In this document: in pieces, positions 43,047-49,727 of the stretch
Layout: every line of letters starts with the position of its first letter
Numbering within the stretch: position 1 is the stretch's first letter
Assembly (NCBI GenBank): GCA_947088865.1
Contig: CAMUHY010000002.1
Coordinates: 124,001 to 188,000 of the forward strand
Length of the DNA stretch: 64,000 nt
Origin: an uncultured Eubacterium sp.
GTDB lineage: Bacteria > Bacillota > Clostridia > Lachnospirales > Lachnospiraceae
Direction: 5' to 3'
The notes under the pieces: model-generated
What the model was told of the DNA's origin: nothing
The model's input: the letters and a program-made list of their open reading frames with translations, nothing else
Databases searched by the model: none
Position numbers and translations under genes: made by a program

Positions 43047-43994
43047 TCAATTACGGTTAATCCACTCAGTAGACGCATCCATAGCAATACGACAGGCATT
43101 TGTCTTATCTAGTGCATTGAGCATTACAAAGTCATGTATTGTCCCCTGCACTCGTACAGCAGTTACATCTACACCTGCACATCGCAGTTTTTCTCCAAAG
43201 GCTTCTCCCTCACTGCGCAAAACATCTGCCTGACCATTGATAATCATCGTTTGAGGAAAGTTTTTTAAACAATCTTTGCTTGCTCGAAGCGGAGATGCCG
43301 TTATCTGATTTCGGTCTTTTATAGAGCTTGTATATTGCTGCCAAAACCATTGCATCCCTTCGCGATACAGATAATAATTTACTGCAAATTGACAGTAACT
43401 TGGTGTGTCAAAACAAGCATTTGTCACGGGATAATATAATAACAGCTTGTGAATACTTGGACCATGTCGCTTCAATGCCATAAGCACCATAGCAATTGCC
43501 ATATTTCCTCCTACACTGTCACCTGCAACTGTAAGAGCTGAACAATTATCAATTGAAAATCGAGCCTCAACAATTTCTTTTATATGAGAAAGAATAAAAT
43601 AACATTGTTCAATCGCTTTAGGATATTTTGCTTCTGGTGACCGAGTATATTCAGGAAATACAACCAGTGAATTTGTCCTTGCTGAAAGCTCTCTGACCAG
43701 TTTCTCATGTGTATGAAAACTTCCAAATACCCAACCTGCACCATGAATATAAAATATAATATTTCTGATTTTTTCGTTCTTTGGCGCAATAAAATATACG
43801 GGGATACTTCCCCACATTTCAGTGTCTATGCAATCAGAGAATATATTTGCAGGATATTTATATACAGGCGTACTCTGTATTTCTTCCAATGCTTTTCTGC
43901 CTTGCTCAGGCGGCAACTGAAAAATCAGCGGAGGTACACTGCTTTGATTGCAGACTTCTTCAGCTGCTGGTTCCAGTGGAACGCATCGTTTCAT
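43047..43994 (-). CDS. Alpha/beta hydrolase, hormone-sensitive-lipase-like esterase
   Basis: A 315-residue esterase of the HSL/arylacetamide-deacetylase group. The oxyanion-hole HGAGWVFG, nucleophile elbow VAGDSVGGNMAIA (Ser), acid in INGQADVLR (Asp) and base in VQGTIHDFVML (His) are all visible. No signal peptide is present. Such enzymes hydrolyse short acyl or acetyl esters, for example on xylan or pectin fragments; the link to pectin use is inference. The start follows a weak GGGA site. Confidence 0.9.
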   Translation of the reverse strand: MKRCVPLEPAAEEVCNQSSVPPLIFQLPPEQGRKALEEIQSTPVYKYPANIFSDCIDTEMWGSIPVYFIAPKNEKIRNIIFYIHGAGWVFGSFHTHEKLVRELSARTNSLVVFPEYTRSPEAKYPKAIEQCYFILSHIKEIVEARFSIDNCSALTVAGDSVGGNMAIAMVLMALKRHGPSIHKLLLYYPVTNACFDTPSYCQFAVNYYLYREGMQWFWQQYTSSIKDRNQITASPLRASKDCLKNFPQTMIINGQADVLRSEGEAFGEKLRCAGVDVTAVRVQGTIHDFVMLNALDKTNACRIAMDASTEWINRN

Positions 43995-44284
43995 ATATTA
44001 TTCTCCCTTAATACTATAATTCTTTATTATTATAATATGCGGTTCTTCTGCTTTTGTATATCTGTCAATAAATGTGACTAAATACTGGGATATAAAATAC
44101 TCTTTTGTTTTTGCTGTTTATAATCTTCAAATCTGTCCTTTATTGATTAAACAACATAACAGAAAACACACTTAACAAAAAAGAAAACTCCTCTTAATAA
44201 TTCTTTCAAAAATATAATTTTCCATCATCGCATTTACTATTCTATTTTCTTGATTTTATAAATTGGAAACTATTAATTTATTCT

Positions 44285-44698
44285 TTATTTTCTATTTGGT
44301 TTCCTTTTAATACTCAATAGTCTGATAAAATCATCAAACAAAGAAGTGTCTATTGGCTCAAACATCATCCATTTCCCATCATGATACGTTTGAGTTTCAT
44401 CATAAATTCTTTGAACTTCCTTCCCATAATGTTCTCTATCTTTTTCAAATTTTAAGCGTTCATCTTTTCCTAAAATAATCATAAATCCTATACAATTTTT
44501 TCTTGCATACAATGCACATAGAGTTTTGCCACCTCGACGATATTTATATTCATATGTCCATGCTTTACCACCTTTATTCCATAGACAATCCATATCATAT
44601 TTTTCATCAATTAAAGCACATAATTTATCCCATATATCATATAAAGACTTTCCAACTAAAGTTACCATTTGTTCTGTATTAGGTATTACATCAAGCAT
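44285..44698 (-). CDS. DUF3788 domain protein
   Basis: A 137-residue protein similar to DUF3788, with the core KGGKAWTYEYKYRRGGKTLC and the Tyr/Trp-rich surface expected of the family. GGAGAC-like sequence precedes the start. The function is unknown. In other anaerobes, members occur singly among accessory genes. It is the last gene before the integrase-derived remnants that start at 44842. The preceding 290 bp (43995-44284) shows nothing recognisable. Confidence 0.72.
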   Translation of the reverse strand: MLDVIPNTEQMVTLVGKSLYDIWDKLCALIDEKYDMDCLWNKGGKAWTYEYKYRRGGKTLCALYARKNCIGFMIILGKDERLKFEKDREHYGKEVQRIYDETQTYHDGKWMMFEPIDTSLFDDFIRLLSIKRKPNRK

Positions 44699-44841
44699 AA
44701 TAGTCTCCTCTATAACTCTGATTTGTTCAATTCATCATTTTAAAAAATGGACAATCCCATTATAGAACTGCCCATTCCTTTTAACTCCAAAATCTATCTG
44801 CTTTTCAGGTGTCGTGCTTCACACTCTCTGATTTTATTATT

Positions 44842-44943
44842 TTACTTATTTTTGAAGTATAAGTCAAGCTCCTCAAATTTGGAATGCTTAAATCCCTTTG
44901 TCACATTAATGTAAATATTAAGCGTGGTACAAATATCGTTGTG
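44842..44943 (-). pseudogene. Remnant of a tyrosine integrase 3' end (copy A)
   Basis: The last 34 codons read HNDICTTLNIYINV, then KFEELDLYFKNK, matching the end of the intact integrase (HKDISTTLNIYTDV, then EFEGLDLYFKNE). The catalytic Tyr of the family, in LNIYT, is kept. Upstream of it the frame continues into unrelated sequence, so this is a truncated remnant. Confidence 0.85.
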
Positions 44944-45215
44944 CAACAAACTGTTTCCAAATGTGAGAAGAAAGAACAGATTGTCCGTTCCTGATTCTGA
45001 TATGTTAATCTCCATATCAGAAATACTTGAACTGAAAGTTATAAACTTACAACTCGCACAGCGAAACAATAAAACGACTCTAATTCTAAGATATCGTTCA
45101 GAATCCAAATTTCCCCTTTATCGGGCGAACAATATATCATCACAAAACCAAACATTTTAGGTGCTGAGCTGGTAACAAGTGAGCAATCACCTGTATTCAA
45201 AAGACAATTAAGCCG

Positions 45216-46451
45216 CTATTTTGTAATATTGTGATATGAAATTGTCATTCTCCCATTCATGGTTGAAACTCCGATTATGTTATGAGAATAGGAAACCGCA
45301 GGTGGAACAAAAATAATATTTTTAATTTTATAATTTCCATAAGAAGTAGGTATGTCAATTACTGTCAAGTTACTGATGCCCAAATCTTTTGTATTTTTTC
45401 CAAAGTAGCCCAAGACTTTTGCCGTTTTTTCGGCTAAGGGTTCACAACAAAAATCGTATGTATTTAATAATACGGCGTCTATCAATGTCATAGGCAGCCT
45501 AGCAAGAAATTGCAATACAAATACCCTATACCGCTTTAATTTTCTTGTTATTTTTTTATGAACTTGTACTGCATTTTCAGCAAAAGTTTTTTCTACATTA
45601 TACTTATAATTAATGCTAATACCAGAAGTAAGATTTGACATAGCTTCGTTTTTATCTTGTCGTATACTAACAGGTATTCCTACTTTACACAAGTTTGGAT
45701 GTTTTTGCAAAAACATCGTCACAATATAACTATTGACAGAACAGCCAATTTGCTTTGCATCGTCTTTTATTTCTTGTGTTTCCTCAACAGACAACGTTTC
45801 GTATCGTATATCAGATGAAACCATTTTCCAATACTTCTTGTGTAAATTATAATAATCCTGCCATGTAAAAAAATGGTTATCCCATTTATGTTTACAATAG
45901 CGGGCATATAATTTTGCAATTACACACAACCCTTTTTGCGGCAAATTTCTTTCAAGCAAGGTAAGAGGTTTGTAGGTAAGCGGAATATCTGATAAAGCAT
46001 TCATAATATCCTTGACAAAATAGATGATGGATTTACCATCGCCCACTAAATGATGAGCCATAATTATAATCTGCGTTTTATCCTCTAATGGTATGATAAA
46101 AACCCTAACTAATTCTCCATTGTCAATCGCAAATGGAACTTTTTCATTTTGATTCACAAGTTCTATCCAATTCTTATTTTCATTTTCTATCTCTATTTTA
46201 CAGTTTGATACAGACATTTTTTCATAATACGCCAAATCATGTTTTAACACGATTTTTGACATAGTAGCCTCATTTGCTTTAAACGCCTGCTTTACAGCAG
46301 CAGACAACTTATGCGTGCATATTTTTCCTATTATTTCAACACATACCGTAATATAGACATTAGGCTCAAATAAATTCGAGCGTTCTGTTACAATTTCATT
46401 CATCTGTCCTATGCTGCCAGACACATTTGTTATCATTGCTATTTTTTTCAT
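45216..46451 (-). CDS. Stand-alone condensation-domain acyltransferase-like protein
   Basis: A 411-residue protein with the condensation fold: the HHxxxDG motif is HHLVGDG at about 133-139, and further motifs include SNLTSGISINY. Such domains form amide or ester bonds in non-ribosomal peptide synthesis or act as PapA-like acyltransferases. No carrier, adenylation or PKS gene is nearby, so the partner is unknown. AAGGGA 6 nt upstream supports the ATG. It sits between two integrase-tail remnants, i.e. in mobile DNA, and next to an IS200/IS605 element. Confidence 0.8.
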   Translation of the reverse strand: MKKIAMITNVSGSIGQMNEIVTERSNLFEPNVYITVCVEIIGKICTHKLSAAVKQAFKANEATMSKIVLKHDLAYYEKMSVSNCKIEIENENKNWIELVNQNEKVPFAIDNGELVRVFIIPLEDKTQIIIMAHHLVGDGKSIIYFVKDIMNALSDIPLTYKPLTLLERNLPQKGLCVIAKLYARYCKHKWDNHFFTWQDYYNLHKKYWKMVSSDIRYETLSVEETQEIKDDAKQIGCSVNSYIVTMFLQKHPNLCKVGIPVSIRQDKNEAMSNLTSGISINYKYNVEKTFAENAVQVHKKITRKLKRYRVFVLQFLARLPMTLIDAVLLNTYDFCCEPLAEKTAKVLGYFGKNTKDLGISNLTVIDIPTSYGNYKIKNIIFVPPAVSYSHNIIGVSTMNGRMTISYHNITK

Positions 46452-46479
46452 AAAAGTCCCTTTACGCTTTATCTTTTAA

Positions 46480-47205
46480 TCAGGACCACCAGCTTAGCTG
46501 GTGGTTTGCTCTACGGCTATAAGCCTGTGATACTAGCTGGCTCTAAAGAGCCTCGAAGGTTCGCCATCTGCATTCGTCCACAAGCTTACCCTAAAGGGCT
46601 TCCTTTTTCTATGCCTTTATTACCGGCTCACCCGTAAACGGGTCTATGTATTCTTTCAGCGACATTTGATTATATTCTAAATCTTCTTTCATCTGATTTC
46701 TTACATATTCCTCTATTTTCTTTGCATTTTTTCCTACTGTATCTACATAGTATCCTCTACACCAAAAATGTCTATTTCCATATTTGTACTTCAAATTCGC
46801 ATGTCTATCAAATATCATCTGTGAACTTTTCCCTTTTAAATACCCCATTATTTCTGACACACTATACTTTGGTGGTATACTCACAAACATATGTACATGA
46901 TCTGGCATACATTCTGCTGCTATTATTTCTATTCCTTTTCTTTTACATAATTCACTTAATATATGTGCTACATCTGCTCTTATCTGCTTATATATCACCT
47001 TTCTTCTATATTTGGGTGCAAATACAATATGATATTTGCATGTCCACTTTGTATGTGATAAAGTATTATTATCCATTTGGATACCTCCTTGTTTTTATAT
47101 TTGTGGTTGGCGAACCTACAAACTATTTTAACATGGAGGCTTTTTTCCTTAAAGCTAAAGCTATCTGGGCACTCACCTGCATAGCAGGTGGTTTTATTGA
47201 TTGTT
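46480..47205. mobile_element. IS200/IS605-type insertion sequence
   Basis: A single transposase gene is bracketed by the subterminal hairpins ACCACCAGC-TTA-GCTGGTGGT (46485-46505) and CACCTGC-ATA-GCAGGTG (47174-47190). There are no terminal inverted repeats, as expected for single-strand HUH transposition. Exact ends are estimated from the hairpins. Confidence 0.85.
46609..47076 (-). CDS. tnpA: IS200/IS605 family transposase TnpA
   Basis: A 155-residue HUH transposase. The start is SHTKWTCKYHIVFAPKYRRK; the metal-binding HUH pair is PDHVHMFVSIPP; the catalytic Tyr is expected in YVDTVGKNAKKIEEYV. Length is typical for TnpA of IS200. It acts on single-stranded DNA by recognising the flanking hairpins. 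No tnpB or IscB partner is present, so it is an IS200-type element. The frame is intact and probably active. Confidence 0.95.
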   Translation of the reverse strand: MDNNTLSHTKWTCKYHIVFAPKYRRKVIYKQIRADVAHILSELCKRKGIEIIAAECMPDHVHMFVSIPPKYSVSEIMGYLKGKSSQMIFDRHANLKYKYGNRHFWCRGYYVDTVGKNAKKIEEYVRNQMKEDLEYNQMSLKEYIDPFTGEPVIKA

Positions 47206-47218
47206 AAACCAAGAAAAG

Positions 47219-47249
47219 CCCTGACATTCCCAATGGGGAAATATCAGGA
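47219..47249 (-). terminator. Hairpin after integrase remnant B
   Basis: CCTGA-CATTCCCC and GGGGAAATATCAGG pair imperfectly around a short loop. It matches, with changes, the hairpin after the intact integrase at 55918. Confidence 0.55.
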
Positions 47250-47259
47250 CTATATTATT

Positions 47260-47304
47260 TTACTCATTTTTGAAGTATAAGTCAAGAACTTCAAATTCGT
47301 AATC
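47260..47304 (-). pseudogene. Remnant of a tyrosine integrase 3' end (copy B)
   Basis: The last 15 codons read EFEVLDLYFKNE before TAA, nearly identical to the intact integrase end at 55961 and to copy A at 44842. The hairpin and following sequence are also shared, so the whole element end was duplicated. Confidence 0.8.
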
Positions 47305-47376
47305 ACGGAAATCAAATTTCAAGAATCTTCAAAATGAAAATACATCTATTTTTGCATTTATAGTCAACCTCAATCA

Positions 47377-47740
47377 TTACAAAAAGCCGTCATTAGAGTT
47401 TTTTTCTATACTCCCTATTTTTATCTTTTGTTCAGCCAAAAGTCTCGCACATTTTTTTAACAAATCCATCTCCTCAATCCTCTTATATCCAGTTAAGTTT
47501 CCATAACCATTAAATTCAAAAACAGTTTCTGAAGCCACTAAAAAAACAAAATTATATTTTTCTTTGAATTTTTTAAAAATACCTTTCATACTCTCTTCCA
47601 TTGTTTCCTTTTTTACTGGTATAAGACTATCAGAATAAATAATAATTAAACCTATCTTTTCAAACCCCTTTTGATGATAGCTTATAATCTTATCCATTTT
47701 CTTTCCATATATTTCACAGATAGTTTTCCACTCATCTTCT
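47377..47740 (-). pseudogene. 5'-truncated gene of unknown function
   Basis: About 120 residues of a soluble protein (EDEWKTICEIYGKKMDKIIS onward to SNDGFL). No ATG with a ribosome-binding site is present upstream; the reading frame continues through about 27 residues whose complementary strand encodes VEAVKMNDRIIREMMGL, which looks like the C-terminus of another gene. A junction at about 47740 is therefore likely. Met at residue 43 of the long reading could be an internal start. The function is not recognised. Confidence 0.5.
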
Positions 47741-47838
47741 GAGGTAATGGTTGTCGAAGCTGTGAAGATGAACGATAGAATTATCCGTGAAATGATGGGG
47801 CTTTGATTGTGACTTTTTTGCAAATTTCAAATACACTG

Positions 47839-47867
47839 TTGTATTTTACGATAAATTAGGATATAAT
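47839..47867 (+). promoter_or_regulatory. Promoter of the toxin-antitoxin pair
   Basis: TTGTAT (47839-47844), a 17-bp spacer and TATAAT (47862-47867). AAAGGAG follows before the antitoxin ATG at 47899. Confidence 0.72.
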
Positions 47868-47898
47868 AATTACAGCAAATTTGAAAGGAGCGAATGTA

Positions 47899-48153
47899 AT
47901 GCCCAATATAAAGCCTGTGTCTGATTTGAGAAACTATACGGAGGTATTGCGGGATATTGCGATTGGAGAGCCCGTTTTCCTGACAAAAAACGGCAGGGGC
48001 AGATATGCCATTGTCGATATGGAGGAATATGAAAAAACAAAGGCTGTGATTAAGCTGATGGGCGAGCTTTCCAAAGGCGAACAGTCCGCAAAGGAAAAAG
48101 GCTGGACGGATATTGCCGATGTTGAGAAAATATTAGGTATTGTCAATGGCTGA
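47899..48153 (+). CDS. Phd/RelB-type antitoxin
   Basis: An 84-residue antitoxin. The N-terminal Phd/YefM DNA-binding part is MPNIKPVSDLRNYTEVLRD, followed by IGEPVFLTKNGRGRYAIVDMEEYE and a helical toxin-binding tail. The ATG at 47899 has AAAGGAG 8 nt upstream. It overlaps the toxin start by 8 bp, a standard TA arrangement. It should repress its own promoter (47839). Such pairs are frequent beside prgI in Tn1549-type conjugative elements, and a prgI fragment follows here. Confidence 0.9.
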   Translation: MPNIKPVSDLRNYTEVLRDIAIGEPVFLTKNGRGRYAIVDMEEYEKTKAVIKLMGELSKGEQSAKEKGWTDIADVEKILGIVNG

Positions 48154-48469
48154 GATAAAATTTTCGCCGGAAGCAATTACAGACTTACAGCAGACAAAAT
48201 CGTATATTACGGAAGAACTTTGCAATGAACAGGCGGCAGTAAACACAGTTGCCAAGATCACAAAGAGAATCCGTATGCTTGCCGACTTTCCTGAAAGCGG
48301 CGCTCCGCTTTCCTCTATCGTGGACTTTGAAACGGACTACCGATTTTTGGTCTGCGGAAACTATACGGCGTTTTACCGAATCGAAAATCAGACAGTAAAT
48401 ATTGTCCGTGTGCTTTACGGACGGAGGAATTTTATGCAAATCCTGTTCGGAGAGCCGAGAGACAACTGA
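48146..48469 (+). CDS. RelE/ParE-family toxin
   Basis: A 107-residue toxin of the RelE/ParE superfamily. AEIKFSPEAITDLQQTKSYI and the later FLVCGNYTAFYRIENQTVNIVRVLYGRRNF form the conserved beta-sheet with Arg residues expected to cut mRNA or poison gyrase. ATG at 48146 overlaps the antitoxin stop; translation is coupled. It is intact and likely functional, serving as an addiction module for the element. Confidence 0.9.
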   Translation: MAEIKFSPEAITDLQQTKSYITEELCNEQAAVNTVAKITKRIRMLADFPESGAPLSSIVDFETDYRFLVCGNYTAFYRIENQTVNIVRVLYGRRNFMQILFGEPRDN

Positions 48470-48545
48470 ATACTGCTTAACAGAGCAAATGAATCGTCAT
48501 CTGAAAAGGGTGGCGATTTTTTATATGAAAAGAAAGGAGCTTTTA

Positions 48546-48672
48546 ATGGAAGTAAAAATTAACCATGAAATCAGAAATTACAAGGAAGCGATATTTTTCG
48601 GACTGTCTCTCAGGCAGTTCATTTTTTCTGTCTGTGCCTGTGCGGTGGCGGTAGGTCTAAGCTTTCTTGGAA
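48546..48672 (+). pseudogene. prgI: prgI 5' fragment (conjugative element)
   Basis: The frame starts MEVKINHEIRNYKEAIFFGLSL with an AAAGGAG site 5 nt upstream, the N-terminus of PrgI, a small membrane protein of type IV secretion in Tn1549-like elements. Only about 40 residues remain; from about 48660 the DNA is the reverse complement of a pilin/adhesin fragment. The open frame runs on to 48956 but only by reading antisense sequence. The conjugation module has been deleted. Confidence 0.8.
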
Positions 48673-49048
48673 ATGAACACATCAAAGTCCTTCATCAGCT
48701 CATGACCTTCCCAGCCTTTCGTCTGGTAGACAGTGTAAATGCCGTAAGGCATATCCTTTGTCTGACCGAAGCCATTTTCATCACAGACAATACCATCACG
48801 CTCATCGGGATCGGCATTTGCATATCTGCCTGCGGATTTCAGGTAAACTTCAAATTCTGCTCCTTCTTCGAGTGTTTCAATATGGGTTTCCCCGTCATCG
48901 GTGTGCTTAATCAGGGCGTTATTGCCCTTGATAACCTGCTCAATTACATCGTCTGAAGTCATGGATTATGCTCTACGGTATAAAGCTGCGGCTCTGCGCC
49001 GATATGGTGAACGGTCGGATACAGGATCACTTTCTTTCGTATTTTTTG
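48657..49048 (-). pseudogene. Fragment of a SpaA-like isopeptide pilin/adhesin
   Basis: The 101-residue frame at 48657-48962 (MTSDDVIEQVIKGNNALIKH, then ETLEEGAEFEVYLK and GIYTVYQTKGWEG) is a Cna-B/SpaA prealbumin-like repeat. The reading continues upstream in another frame as ILYPTVHHIGAEPQLYTVEHNP, so a single-base deletion near 48962 has split it. Both ends are truncated. It is a remnant of a surface protein often carried by conjugative elements. Confidence 0.75.
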
Positions 49049-49120
49049 TTGCAAACTTATTATACATCAAGAAATCTTGTATGACATTTTTTATAAAAAA
49101 GTTGTAAACTGGTAATTCTT

Positions 49121-49723
49121 TTACAGAATCCTATAAATATAGGACAGCAAAGCAATAATTTCCTCCTCACGATTTTCCGTCGTATTGATACAGTAATTGT
49201 AATCTGACGGTTTTCCCCAATCATGCCCGGTATAAAAGTTATAATATACACTTCTCACCTTATCTTCTTTTCTGATTTTGGCTGCCGCCTCCTTTTCACT
49301 GAGTTTGTCAATTTCCATCGTCTGCCTGATCCGATATTCCATAGGCGCTGTAAAAAAAATGCTTCTTACTGAACAGTTTGTAAATTCTTTCAGAATATAA
49401 TCCGCGCATCTCCCAACAAATACTGCATCGCCCTTTCCAGCCTCCTCCAAAATGATTTTCTTTTGCGCCTCAAACAGAATATCATTGGCATTTTTCCCAT
49501 AATATTTTTTTGAATTTCCTTCATAATAGATTGGCTGCCAGAGAGGATGTGCAGTCCTCTCATCTGCACGTTCCAATATTTCACCTGCAATACCGCTTGC
49601 TTCAATAGCACGTTCCACTATTTTCCTGTCAAAATATGTGATCCCCTCCTGTTTGGCAAATTTCTGGGCTATATAATGTCCTCCGCTTCCAAACTGTCTT
49701 CCGATACAAATTATTTTCTTCAT
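49121..49723 (-). CDS. Cytidylate kinase-like family protein
   Basis: A 200-residue P-loop kinase. The N-terminus IICIGRQFGSGGHYIAQKFAK holds a Walker A-like loop; GDAVFVGRCADYIL and AAKIRKEDKVRSVYYNFY follow. This group is common in clostridia and distinct from true Cmk, which starts IAIDGPAGAGKS. Its substrate is unknown; nucleoside monophosphate phosphorylation is plausible. It lies 4 bp after the MMPL exporter gene and shares its operon. A strong ribosome-binding site is not seen, so it may be translationally coupled. Confidence 0.82.
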   Translation of the reverse strand: MKKIICIGRQFGSGGHYIAQKFAKQEGITYFDRKIVERAIEASGIAGEILERADERTAHPLWQPIYYEGNSKKYYGKNANDILFEAQKKIILEEAGKGDAVFVGRCADYILKEFTNCSVRSIFFTAPMEYRIRQTMEIDKLSEKEAAAKIRKEDKVRSVYYNFYTGHDWGKPSDYNYCINTTENREEEIIALLSYIYRIL

Positions 49724-49727
49724 AAAA

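Noticed and set aside
44924-45160. A 78-codon plus-strand frame near integrase remnant A
   Set aside because: Partly antisense to the remnant, no recognisable domain, no ribosome-binding site. The remaining about 100 bp up to 45215 shows nothing.
48402-48956. A 184-codon plus-strand open frame containing the prgI start
   Set aside because: Only the first about 40 codons after 48546 resemble PrgI; the rest is antisense to a SpaA-type fragment, so it is not one real gene.
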